A stretch of DNA of 64,000 nucleotides from NCBI RefSeq assembly GCF_001517405.1, contig NZ_LN907827.1, forward strand, positions 1,680,587 to 1,744,586, read 5' to 3'. Source of the stretch: Duffyella gerundensis (GTDB lineage: Bacteria; Pseudomonadota; Gammaproteobacteria; Enterobacterales; Enterobacteriaceae). How positions within the stretch are numbered: the stretch's first letter is position 1; every line of letters starts with the position of its first letter. Shown one piece after another: positions 9,861-16,931 of the stretch. The translations under genes and the position numbers were made by a program. The notes beneath the pieces are model-generated. The model made no database searches, was not told where the DNA came from, and worked only from the letters and a program-made list of their open reading frames with translations.

Positions 9861-10613
9861 ATGACCAATCAATGGATTGAAGAAGTGGCAGGGGCCTGTC
9901 GCACAGCAGGCATTGATTACCTGGATGTGATTATCGATCAGGCCGGTCTGGACCGCAGCGTGATCCCGGCGCTTACCGTGCTGGCGCTGGAATGGCAATC
10001 GCTCTATCAGGGGTTGCCCGAGGAATTTATCGTTGATGCGGCGCCACTGATTACGCGCGTCAATCTTGATGATGAACAGCAAATGCAATGGCTGCAGGCG
10101 CTAAGTCAGCAGGTTCCATTGCTAGGGATTTGCTCTTCCTGGGGTTTTTCTGCTCTGTCTGCCTGGCTGGCGCAATGTACGGATATTTTGCAGGAAGGAA
10201 GAGGCGGGATTTTTCGATTTTACGATACGCGCATTTTTCCGCTGCTTTTTACGCACGTGCTCAGTGAAGAGCAGCAACAATGTTTGCTGCGCCCGGCGCT
10301 GTTCTGGGCCTGGCAGGACAAGGATGGCCTACCCCGCGGTATGGAAGGGGTGGGCATGCCTGCGTTACGTGGTGAAATAAGCCGCAAAATCGAACTGAGC
10401 GATCGCCAGCTTGAATATCTCTGCTGCGTCAGCGATGTCATCATCATGTTAGCCCACCACGCACCACCTGCCGGTGCTTATACCTCACGTCAGGCGCTGT
10501 TTTACGACTGCTACCAGGGCATGGTAGAAGCGACAAATAATGGCATTATTCTCGACGATGCCCGCGAAGAATGGGTGATGAACCAGTTGCTCGGTGTAGC
10601 GAGGTCCTCCTGA
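9861..10613 (+). CDS. DUF4123 T6SS effector chaperone/adaptor
   Basis: The 250-residue product has the features of DUF4123 (Tap-1/TEC) proteins, including the ITRVNLDDEQQMQWL segment and GGIFRFYDTRIFPLLF about 30 residues further on. Members load a cognate effector onto VgrG. The ATG follows the vgrG stop TAA directly, and the stop overlaps the next gene by one base (TGATG), so vgrG, chaperone and lipoprotein are probably co-translated. The effector that originally followed has been deleted down to a remnant (11128-11299), so its present client is uncertain; the DUF2235 protein at 17504 is the best candidate. Confidence 0.85.
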   Translation: MTNQWIEEVAGACRTAGIDYLDVIIDQAGLDRSVIPALTVLALEWQSLYQGLPEEFIVDAAPLITRVNLDDEQQMQWLQALSQQVPLLGICSSWGFSALSAWLAQCTDILQEGRGGIFRFYDTRIFPLLFTHVLSEEQQQCLLRPALFWAWQDKDGLPRGMEGVGMPALRGEISRKIELSDRQLEYLCCVSDVIIMLAHHAPPAGAYTSRQALFYDCYQGMVEATNNGIILDDAREEWVMNQLLGVARSS

Positions 10614-11140
10614 TGATGCTTAAAAGCTGCGCTTTATGGACCGCTTTTCTGCTGTTAACCGGCTGCTCACAGTCTGCTGCGGAAGCGCAGGGCGGCGGAG
10701 GCGGCATCATTGACGCCATCAACCACACCCATCGGGCGATCAACCACTTCAGCATCAATCGTCAGTCGGGCCTCGATATTATCGGGCCGTACCAGGGCGG
10801 CGGCGGCGGTTGCTGTTTCAGCATGCCCGCGCAGTGGAGGCCGGGCATGATGGTGCAGGTAGACTGGGAAACCGGTCAGGGATCATCAGCAGGTTTTCCG
10901 GGTTTTGCTGATCGAGAGAAATATGAAGCCTGGAGGGCTAAAATTCATGCCCAAAAACGGCAGCACAGTAAAGCCGTCCCGCTCGCGGACTATAACGGTC
11001 AGGATACCTGCGGCATCACGGTGCATTTTCTGCCCTGCGATGAAGTAAAGGTGACAACCAGCTGTTATACCTACGGCAGCCCGGCCTACCCGATCAAAGA
11101 GCCCCTCAGGATGACGGAGCCAACAGTATGCCCGACATAA
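10613..11140 (+). CDS. DUF3304 lipoprotein, probable Tle1-type immunity protein
   Basis: The ATG at 10613, with GAGG eight bases upstream, gives 175 residues starting with a lipoprotein signal (lipobox LTGC). The mature part has the family features seen throughout this locus: a glycine run, the IDAINHTHRAI segment, GGGGGCCF, a W-x-PGM-x-V-x-V-x-W motif and a C-terminal CGITVHFLPCDEVKVTTSC followed by YPIKEP. Outer-membrane lipoproteins of this kind next to DUF2235 lipases act as periplasmic immunity proteins in characterised systems; that role is inferred here. This copy is clearly diverged from the six copies of array 1. Confidence 0.85.
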   Translation: MMLKSCALWTAFLLLTGCSQSAAEAQGGGGGIIDAINHTHRAINHFSINRQSGLDIIGPYQGGGGGCCFSMPAQWRPGMMVQVDWETGQGSSAGFPGFADREKYEAWRAKIHAQKRQHSKAVPLADYNGQDTCGITVHFLPCDEVKVTTSCYTYGSPAYPIKEPLRMTEPTVCPT

Positions 11141-11299
11141 CCCAGACTGCCGGGAACTGAGCATTTGCGGGCTTTTACCCGCGAACCAGGTACGCTGGTA
11201 GCCCGGCAAAAAGTCGCAGCGGCACAGCAGCAACTGGCGTTGGTGAAAGCTACCATCCCAGACAGCTGGCTGGAGAAAGCCCAGTCGGCAACGGTTTAA
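11128..11299 (+). pseudogene. Internally deleted remnant of a DUF2235 effector gene
   Basis: The ATG at 11128 overlaps the end of the preceding lipoprotein gene exactly as effector starts do elsewhere in this locus, but only MPDITQTAGN is read before a stop. From 11162, in another frame, the DNA encodes LRAFTREPGTLVARQKVAA and on to a stop at 11297-11299, clearly homologous to the last 50 residues of the intact effector at 17504-19966 (KAFTRKPGEVVAQQKVAIAA). About 2.3 kb of coding sequence has therefore been lost from a former lipoprotein-effector-PAAR module, leaving both ends. Confidence 0.85.
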
Positions 11300-11319
11300 C
11301 TCGGGGATAAGGAAAAACA

Positions 11320-11577
11320 ATGAGCAAAATTATTCGCGAAGGAGACATTCTCCGGGAGTACGGCGGCAAAGTCCTGACCGGGCACTATCTCTGCTTTGGC
11401 AAGGGCATTGCCGCCAAAGGGGACCCGGTAAGCTGCAATCAACACGGCATGACTATCATCGCCGAAGGCAGTTCACTGGCCAGCGTGGACGGCCAGCCGG
11501 TGGCATTACAGGGTAATCGCTGCGCCTGCGGCTGCACGCTGGTCAGCTCCTTTCCTGACTGTGATATTGCCCAGTGA
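11320..11577 (+). CDS. PAAR-like T6SS spike tip protein
   Basis: This 85-residue protein begins MSKIIREGDILREYGGKVL and ends with a cysteine-rich CACGCTLVSSFPD segment, as in short PAAR/DUF4150 proteins that cap the VgrG trimer and sharpen the spike. ATAAGGA precedes the ATG. It sits directly behind the effector remnant, in the same relative position as the degenerate copy behind the intact effector (19972-20214). It is the only apparently intact PAAR gene in the window, so it probably serves the cluster VgrG. Confidence 0.85.
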   Translation: MSKIIREGDILREYGGKVLTGHYLCFGKGIAAKGDPVSCNQHGMTIIAEGSSLASVDGQPVALQGNRCACGCTLVSSFPDCDIAQ

Positions 11578-11679
11578 AGTCTGCACCCGACTATCCCAGC
11601 TATAAAAAAAGCGGGCACCGGCGGCGTGCTGGATTGCAGCTACGGCATTAATAATGCTGATGAGCCACAGCCTGTCGGC

Positions 11680-11797
11680 AGCTACTGTCGTCAAATTGCA
11701 GTAAATCTCACGAGTTCCTGCCGCTGGTTATAATTATCCGGACTTTCCGATTAAAAAGCCTTTAAGAATGAATGTGCCGAAAGTATGCCCGAAATAA
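11680..11797 (+). pseudogene. 3' remnant of a DUF3304 lipoprotein gene
   Basis: The bases from about 11680 align with the last 120 bp of the array 1 lipoprotein genes. From 11735 they read in frame YPDFPIKKPLRMNVPKVCPK and a stop at 11795-11797, compared with YPDYPIKEPLEMEAPKVCPK in intact copies. Upstream the frame is broken by a TAA within the segment matching SCSRYGY. The rest of the gene is missing. The 5' limit is approximate. Confidence 0.8.
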
Positions 11798-11919
11798 CAA
11801 TCGAGTTATTCAGGCATCGGCCAAGGTTACCAGAACAGGGAAGGTAACGGATGATACCGCCATACCGCAGATTCCTGCATGCCAGCCTGTTTTTCGACCT
11901 TATTGATATTGAGTTTTAG
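11785..11919 (+). pseudogene. 5' remnant of a DUF2235 effector gene
   Basis: Starting at an ATG that overlaps the lipoprotein remnant by 13 bases, this reads MPEITIELFRHRPRLPEQGR, a stop, and then in the same frame RMIPPYRRFLHASLFFDLID before another stop. It matches the first and fifth ten-codon blocks of the intact effector (MPEIITNLVWYPPEF and VVPPCCKTLHISLFFDG), with the codons between removed. It ends at the same point where the five later stubs end. Confidence 0.75.
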
Positions 11920-12003
11920 CCGCTATATTTCTTATTAAATAATTGCTGGATATATACCAGTTAAACTCCGATTAGCTGTATTGGTCATCAACTGATAAAT
12001 AAA
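11920..12003. other. AT-rich non-coding segment before array 1
   Basis: The sequence between the last remnant and the first leader hairpin contains no open frame of note. It is markedly AT-rich and does not match the spacer found between the later units, so it marks the left edge of the tandem repeat. A promoter for the array may lie here, but no convincing -35/-10 pair stands out. Confidence 0.4.
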
Positions 12004-12050
12004 AGATCATTCAGCCGTGTCCGTTATTAACGGGCAGGGTTAAATGATTT
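12004..12050 (+). promoter_or_regulatory. Conserved two-stem leader element, unit 1
   Basis: The element lies 84 to 38 bases before the lipoprotein start. The outer stem pairs AGATCATT with AATGATTT (one G-U pair) and the inner stem pairs TGTCCGTT with AACGGGCA across a three-base loop. It is present at the same distance before all six lipoprotein genes of array 1. Its preservation may only reflect recent duplication, but the stems are well formed. It could be a translational or stability element; the function is unknown. Confidence 0.55.
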
Positions 12051-12087
12051 CAGGAAATAAAACGGAAAGCTAAAAAAAGGAAAAACA

Positions 12088-12675
12088 ATGAAATTAAAAC
12101 TACCCGGCGTGCTGGGCGCAATATTACTGCTGGCCGGATGTGGTCAGCAGCATGCGGAATATCACGGCGGCGGTGGCACTCTGGAGGCCATCAACCATAC
12201 CAAAAGGGCTATTCAGTTCAGTGTTAACGGCCAGTCAGGCATTGATATTATCGGCCCCTTCCAGGGCGGCGGTGGCGGCTGTTGTTTCGGTGCGCCATCA
12301 ACATGGGAGCCGGGAATGACGGTCAGGGTGGACTGGGAAACCTCGGTCGCCTCTGCCAGCATTGATCTCCCGGAAATACCGGGCCCCAAACGTCCCAGTA
12401 TGAATAACCTGCATGCCGAAACCGGCTCTTTAATACAACGGAAATACAATATTGAATATCTCGCCTGGCGGGAAAAAGTAAAAAAACTGAGCCGCCAGCA
12501 TTCGCTGACGGTCCCTGTTCCCGATTACACAGGGCAGAAAACCTGCGGCATCACCGTACATTTTCTGCCCTGTGACCAGGTGAAAGTTACCACCAGCTGC
12601 GCCGACTATGGTAACCCGCGTCACCCGATTAAAGAGCCTTTGGAGATGGAGGAGCCGAAGGTATGCCCGAAATAA
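12088..12675 (+). CDS. DUF3304 lipoprotein, array 1 copy 1
   Basis: This 195-residue lipoprotein has a signal peptide with lipobox LAGC, then a GGGG stretch, AINHTKRAIQFSVNGQSG, GGGGGCCFGAPSTWEPGM and the C-terminal CGITVHFLPCDQVKVTTSC. AAGGAAAAACA precedes the ATG. Copy 1 carries the IDLPEIPGPKRP and AETGSLIQRKYNIEY version of the central variable segment and the ADYGNPRHP version of the C-terminal segment. Its private changes are K in place of W at the NHTKR position and SMNNLHAE in place of NLDNLDAE. Likely exported to the outer membrane as an orphan immunity protein. Confidence 0.85.
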   Translation: MKLKLPGVLGAILLLAGCGQQHAEYHGGGGTLEAINHTKRAIQFSVNGQSGIDIIGPFQGGGGGCCFGAPSTWEPGMTVRVDWETSVASASIDLPEIPGPKRPSMNNLHAETGSLIQRKYNIEYLAWREKVKKLSRQHSLTVPVPDYTGQKTCGITVHFLPCDQVKVTTSCADYGNPRHPIKEPLEMEEPKVCPK

Positions 12676-12848
12676 TCACCGATCTGGTCTGGTATCCGCC
12701 AGAATTTCCCCGCTTAGGCCGGTTACCCACTCAGGCTGCGCTGGTGGGGGCAAACTGCCGCAAGCAGGACAGTGAGGATCAGCGGCTCCACAACGAACTG
12801 TGCCTTGCTGCCAGCATGCGCGTTGCACCCTCCGCAGAAAGGTCCTGA
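12663..12848 (+). pseudogene. Effector 5' stub 1 (61 codons)
   Basis: It reads MPEIITDLVWYPPEFPRLGR and on through QDSEDQRLHNELCLAA, nearly identical to the N-terminus of the intact effector, then diverges (VAPSAERS) and stops where the effector enters its hydrolase domain. This stub keeps the EFPRLGRLPTQ version found in the intact effector, unlike stubs 2-5. It overlaps the lipoprotein gene by 13 bases, so it could be translated by coupling. Confidence 0.8.
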
Positions 12849-12973
12849 ATATCAGGCTGCTTTTAATCATACGGTTAATCACGCCGAACTGATTTAAATC
12901 GGGTTAAATATTCACTGAATGTACACCGAATAAATTCTGAATAATGTTTTTTCCCACCTGTTCATAAATAGAA

Positions 12974-13020
12974 AGATCATTCAGCCGTGTCCGTTATTAA
13001 CGGGCACCGTTAAATGATTT
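12974..13020 (+). promoter_or_regulatory. Two-stem leader element, unit 2
   Basis: Same element as at 12004; the inner stem here is one pair longer (GTGTCCGTT with AACGGGCAC). Confidence 0.55.
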
Positions 13021-13057
13021 CAGGAAATAAAACGTAAATCCAAAAAAAGGAAAAACA

Positions 13058-13645
13058 ATGAAATTAAAACTACCCGGCGTACTGGGCGCAATATTACTGC
13101 TGGCGGGATGTGGTCAGCAGCATGCGGAATATCACGGCGGCGGTGGCACTCTGGAGGCCATCAACCATACCAAATGGGCTATTCAGTTCAGTGTTAACGG
13201 CCAGTCAGGCATCGATATTATCGGCCCCTTCCAGGGCGGCGGTGGCGGCTGTTGTTTCGGTGCGCCATCAACATGGGAGCCGGGAATGACGGTCAGGGTG
13301 GACTGGGAAACCTCGGTCGCCTCTGCCAGCATTGATCTCCCGGAAATACCGGGCCCCAAACGTCCCAATCTGGATAACCTGGATGCCGAAACCGGCTCTT
13401 TAATACAACGGAAATATAATACTGAATATCTCGCCTGGCGGGAAAAAGTAAAAAAACTGAGCCGCCAGCATTCGCTGACGGTCCCTGTTCCTGACTACAC
13501 TGGTCAGAAAACCTGTGGAATGGTTGTACATTTTCTGCCCTGTGACCAGGTGAAGGTTACCACCAGCTGCTCTCGTTATGGTTATCCGGACTACCCGATT
13601 AAAGAGCCTTTGGAGATGGAGGCACCGAAAGTATGCCCGAAATAA
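13058..13645 (+). CDS. DUF3304 lipoprotein, array 1 copy 2
   Basis: Also 195 residues with the same signal and lipobox. The central segment is that of copy 1 (IDLPEIPGPKRP, AETGSLIQRKYNTEY), but the C-terminal segment switches to CGMVVHFLP with SRYGYPDYP, the version otherwise found only in copy 4. This combination points to recombination between copies rather than simple drift. The end of the gene overlaps the second effector stub by 13 bases. Confidence 0.85.
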   Translation: MKLKLPGVLGAILLLAGCGQQHAEYHGGGGTLEAINHTKWAIQFSVNGQSGIDIIGPFQGGGGGCCFGAPSTWEPGMTVRVDWETSVASASIDLPEIPGPKRPNLDNLDAETGSLIQRKYNTEYLAWREKVKKLSRQHSLTVPVPDYTGQKTCGMVVHFLPCDQVKVTTSCSRYGYPDYPIKEPLEMEAPKVCPK

Positions 13646-13818
13646 TCACCGATCTGGTCTGGTATCCGCCGCAGTTCCCGGAGCAGGGCAGGCTGCCTTC
13701 ACAGGCTGCGCTGGTGGGGGCAAACTGCCGTAAACAGGACAGTGAGGATCAGCGGCTCCACAACGAACTGTGCCTTGCTGCCAAAAGGCATGTTGCACCC
13801 TCCGCAGAAAGGTCCTGA
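13633..13818 (+). pseudogene. Effector 5' stub 2 (61 codons)
   Basis: It reads MPEIITDLVWYPPQFPEQGR and continues to a KRHVAPSAERS end. The QFPEQGRLPSQ version differs from stub 1 and from the intact effector but resembles the older remnant at 11785 (RLPEQGR). Frame and length are preserved despite loss of all catalytic sequence. Confidence 0.8.
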
Positions 13819-13943
13819 ATATCAGCCTGCTTTTAATCATACGGTTAATCACGCCGAACTGATTTAAATCGGGTTAAATATTCACTGAATGTACACCGAA
13901 TAAATTCTGAATAATGATTTTTCCCACCTGTTCATAAATAGAA

Positions 13944-13990
13944 AGATCATTCAGCCGTGTCCGTTATTAACGGGCACCGTTAAATGATTT
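13944..13990 (+). promoter_or_regulatory. Two-stem leader element, unit 3
   Basis: Same element and same distance to the start codon as in unit 2. The ribosome binding region that follows has small changes here (CAAAGGAAAGGCA). Confidence 0.55.
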
Positions 13991-14027
13991 CAGGAAATAA
14001 AACGTAAATCCAAACAAAGGAAAGGCA

Positions 14028-14612
14028 ATGAAATTAAAACTACCCGGCGTACTGGGCGCAATATTACTGCTGGCGGGATGCGGTCAGCAGCATGCGGAAT
14101 ATCACGGCGGCGGTGGCACCCTGGAGGCCATCAACCATACCAAATGGGCTATTCAGTTCAGTGTTAACGGCCAGTCAGGCATTGATATTATCGGCCCCTT
14201 CCAGGGCGGCGGCGGCGGCTGTTGTTTCGGTGCGCCATCAACATGGGAGCCGGGAATGACGGTCAGGGTGGACTGGGAAACCTCGGTCGCTTTTGCCAGC
14301 GATGTCCCGGAAATACCGAAACCCAAACGTCCCAATCTGGATAACCTGGATGCCGAAACCGGCTCTTTAATACAACGGAAATACAATATTGAATATCTCG
14401 CCTGGTGGGAAAAAGTAAAAAAACTGAGCCGCCAGCATTCGCTGACGGTCCCTGTTCCTGACTACACCGGTCAGAAAACCTGCGGCATCACCGTACACTT
14501 TCTGCCCTGTGACCAGGTGAAGGTTACCACCAGCTGCGCCGACTATGGTAACCCGCGTCACCCGATTAAAGAGCCTTTAGAGATGGAGGCGCCAAAGGTA
14601 TGCCCGAAATAA
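14028..14612 (+). CDS. DUF3304 lipoprotein, array 1 copy 3
   Basis: The 194-residue product lacks one codon in the central segment (FASDVPEIPKPKRP in place of SASIDLPEIPGPKRP), then returns to AETGSLIQRKYNIEY with LAWWEK. The C-terminal segment is the ITVHFLP/ADYGNPRHP version. The same one-codon-shorter central start and the WWEK are seen in copy 6, the copy coupled to the intact effector, while the AETGSL block is shared with copies 1, 2 and 5. Confidence 0.85.
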   Translation: MKLKLPGVLGAILLLAGCGQQHAEYHGGGGTLEAINHTKWAIQFSVNGQSGIDIIGPFQGGGGGCCFGAPSTWEPGMTVRVDWETSVAFASDVPEIPKPKRPNLDNLDAETGSLIQRKYNIEYLAWWEKVKKLSRQHSLTVPVPDYTGQKTCGITVHFLPCDQVKVTTSCADYGNPRHPIKEPLEMEAPKVCPK

Positions 14613-14803
14613 TCACCGATCTGGTCTGGTATCCGCCGCAGTTCCCGGAGCAGGGCAGGCTGCCTTCACAGGCTGCGCTGGTGGGGGCAAACTGCCGTAA
14701 GCAGGACAGTGAGGATCAGCGGTTCCACAACGAACTGTGCCTTGCTGCCAGCATGCGCGTTGCACCCTCCGCAGAAAGGTCCTGCATATCAGGCTGCTTT
14801 TAA
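14600..14803 (+). pseudogene. Effector 5' stub 3 (67 codons)
   Basis: Same content as stub 2, except that TGA after PSAERS is TGC here, extending the frame by six codons (CISGCF) into the stretch corresponding to LHISLFF of the effector before a TAA. Confidence 0.8.
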
Positions 14804-14910
14804 TCATACGGTTAATCACGCCGAACTAATTTAAATCGGGTTAAATATTCACTGAATGTACACCGAATAAATTCTGAATAATGATTTTTCCCACCTGTTC
14901 ATAAATAGAA

Positions 14911-14957
14911 AGATCATTCAGCCGTGTCCGTTATTAACGGGCACCGTTAAATGATTT
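14911..14957 (+). promoter_or_regulatory. Two-stem leader element, unit 4
   Basis: Same element as in unit 2. Confidence 0.55.
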
Positions 14958-14994
14958 CAGGAAATAAAACGTAAATCCAAAAAAAGGAAAAATA

Positions 14995-15579
14995 ATGAAA
15001 TTAAAACTACCCGGCGTGCTGGGCGCAATATTACTGCTGGCCGGATGTGGTCAGCAGCATGCGGAATATCACGGCGGCGGTGGCACCCTTGAGGCCATCA
15101 ACCATACCAAATGGGCCATTCAGTTCAGTGTTAACGGCCAGTCGGGAATTGATAATATCGGCCCCTTCCAGGGCGGCGGTGGCGGCTGTTGTTTCGGTGC
15201 GCCATCAACATGGGAGCCGGGAATGACGGTCAGGGTGGACTGGGAAACCTCGGTCGCCTATGCCAGTGATATACCTGAAATACCTCAGCCAGAACGCCCT
15301 GATTTAGCTCATCTTGACGTCAAAACAGCAGATCTGAAAGCGATTGAATATGCAGAAAAGTATCAGATATGGCGGCAAAAAGTTAAATCCTTGAATAAGC
15401 AGCACTCAATGATCGTCCCTGTTCCTGACTACACCGGTCAGAAAACCTGCGGCATGGTTGTACATTTTCTGCCCTGCGACCAGGTAAAGGTTACCACCAG
15501 CTGCTCTCGTTATGGTTATCCGGACTACCCGATTAAAGAGCCTTTGGAGATGGAGGCACCGAAGGTATGCCCGAAATAA
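14995..15579 (+). CDS. DUF3304 lipoprotein, array 1 copy 4 (most diverged centre)
   Basis: The first 80 residues match the other copies almost exactly, apart from IDNIGPF for IDIIGPF. The central 45 residues are quite different (IPEIPQPERPDLAHLD, ADLKAIEYAEKYQIW, KSLNKQHSMIVPV), and the C-terminus is the MVVHFLP/SRYGYPDYP version. The abrupt switch suggests that an allele from another lineage was recombined into the array. If the central region determines which toxin is bound, this copy probably has a different specificity from its neighbours. Confidence 0.85.
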   Translation: MKLKLPGVLGAILLLAGCGQQHAEYHGGGGTLEAINHTKWAIQFSVNGQSGIDNIGPFQGGGGGCCFGAPSTWEPGMTVRVDWETSVAYASDIPEIPQPERPDLAHLDVKTADLKAIEYAEKYQIWRQKVKSLNKQHSMIVPVPDYTGQKTCGMVVHFLPCDQVKVTTSCSRYGYPDYPIKEPLEMEAPKVCPK

Positions 15580-15752
15580 TCACCGATCTGGTCTGGTATC
15601 CGCCGCAGTTCCCGGAGCAGGGCAGGCTGCCTTCACAGGCTGCGCTGGTGGGGGCAAACTGCCGTAAGCAGGACAGTGAGGATCAGCGGTTCCACAACGA
15701 ACTGTGCCTTGCTGCCAGCATGCGCGTTGCACCCTCCGCAGAAAGGTCCTGA
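15567..15752 (+). pseudogene. Effector 5' stub 4 (61 codons)
   Basis: Identical in kind to stubs 2 and 3 (QFPEQGR version, with RFHNELCLAASMRVAPSAERS), ending at TGA. It overlaps copy 4 of the lipoprotein gene by 13 bases. Confidence 0.8.
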
Positions 15753-15877
15753 ATATCAGCCTGCTTTTAATCATGCGGTTAATCACGCCGAACTGATTTA
15801 AATCGGGTTAAATATTCACTGAATGTACACCGAATAAATTCTGAATAATGATTTTCCCCACCTGTTCATAAATAGAA

Positions 15878-15924
15878 AGATCATTCAGCCGTGTCCGTTA
15901 TTAACGGGCACCGTTAAATGATTT
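15878..15924 (+). promoter_or_regulatory. Two-stem leader element, unit 5
   Basis: Same element as in unit 2. Confidence 0.55.
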
Positions 15925-15961
15925 CAGGAAATAAAACGTAAATCCAAAAAAAGGAAAAACA

Positions 15962-16549
15962 ATGAAATTAAAACTACCCGGCGTACTGGGCGCAATATTA
16001 CTGCTGGCCGGATGTGGTCAGCAGCATGCGGAATATCACGGCGGCGGTAACACTCTGGAGGCCATCAACCATACCAAATGGGCTATTCAGTTCAGTGTTA
16101 ACGGCCAGTCAGGCATTGATATTATCGGCCCCTTCCAGGGCGGCGGTGGCGGCTGTTGTTTCGGTGCGCCATCAACATGGGAGCCGGGAATGACGGTCAG
16201 GGTGGACTGGGAAACCTCGGTCGCCTCTGCCAGCATTGATGTCCCGGAAATACCGGGCCCCAAACGTCCCAATCTGGATAACCTGGATGCCGAAACCGGC
16301 TCTTTAATACAACGGAAATACAATATTGAATATCTGGCCTGGCGGGAAAAAGTAAAAAAACTGAGCCGCCAGCATTCGCTGACGGTCCCTGTTCCCGATT
16401 ACACCGGTCAGAAAACCTGCGGCATCACCGTACATTTTCTGCCCTGTGACCAGGTGAAGGTTACCACCAGCTGCGCCGACTATGGTAATCCGCGTCATCC
16501 TATTAAAGAGCCTTTGGAGATGGAGGAGCCGAAGGTATGCCCGAAATAA
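15962..16549 (+). CDS. DUF3304 lipoprotein, array 1 copy 5
   Basis: This 195-residue copy resembles copy 1, with IDVPEIPGPKRP, NLDNLDAETGSL and the ADYGNPRHP end. One of the four glycines after the lipobox region is replaced (GGGNTLEA). The reading frame, lipobox LAGC and the cysteines are intact, so it should be a functional lipoprotein. It precedes a stub, not a full effector. Confidence 0.85.
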   Translation: MKLKLPGVLGAILLLAGCGQQHAEYHGGGNTLEAINHTKWAIQFSVNGQSGIDIIGPFQGGGGGCCFGAPSTWEPGMTVRVDWETSVASASIDVPEIPGPKRPNLDNLDAETGSLIQRKYNIEYLAWREKVKKLSRQHSLTVPVPDYTGQKTCGITVHFLPCDQVKVTTSCADYGNPRHPIKEPLEMEEPKVCPK

Positions 16550-16740
16550 TCACCGAGCTGGTCTGGTATCCGCCGCAGTTCCCGGCGCGGGGAAGGCTGC
16601 CTTCACAGGCTGCGCTGGTGAGTGCAAACTGCCGCAAGCAGGACAGTGAGGATCAGCGGCTCCACAACGAACTGTGCCTTGCTGCCAAAAGGCATGTTGC
16701 ACCCTCCGCAGAAAGGTCCTGCATATCAGCCTGCTTTTAA
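16537..16740 (+). pseudogene. Effector 5' stub 5 (67 codons)
   Basis: It carries private changes (MPEIITELVWYPPQFPARGR, LVSANCRKQ) and, like stub 3, reads through to CISACF. These substitutions without frameshift show that the stub has existed for some time. Confidence 0.8.
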
Positions 16741-16847
16741 TCATACGGTTAATCACGCCGAACTGTTTTAAATCGGGTTAAATATTCACTGAATGTACAC
16801 CGAATAAATTCTGAATAATGATTTTCCCCACCTGTTCATAAATAGAA

Positions 16848-16894
16848 AGATCATTCAGCCGTGTCCGTTATTAACGGGCACCGTTAAATGATTT
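16848..16894 (+). promoter_or_regulatory. Two-stem leader element, unit 6
   Basis: Same element as in unit 2; this one precedes the lipoprotein gene that is coupled to the intact effector. Confidence 0.55.
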
Positions 16895-16931
16895 CAGGAA
16901 ATAAAACGTAAATCCAAAAAAAGGAAAAACA

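Larger units (their letters stand above)
12088..16931 (+). repeat. Array 1: five complete tandem units of 967-970 bp
   Basis: Unit starts are at 12088, 13058, 14028, 14995 and 15962; a sixth unit begins at 16932 and runs into the intact effector. Each complete unit contains a lipoprotein gene, an effector stub overlapping it by 13 bases, an AT-rich spacer of about 200 bp and the leader of the next unit. Units are nearly identical in the first 90 codons of the lipoprotein gene and in the spacer, and vary in blocks elsewhere. Confidence 0.97.

Noticed and set aside
12088..16931. Regular direct repeats suggestive of a CRISPR or satellite array
   Set aside because: The repeat period is close to 1 kb and each unit is a coding gene with stub and spacer; it is gene duplication, not CRISPR.
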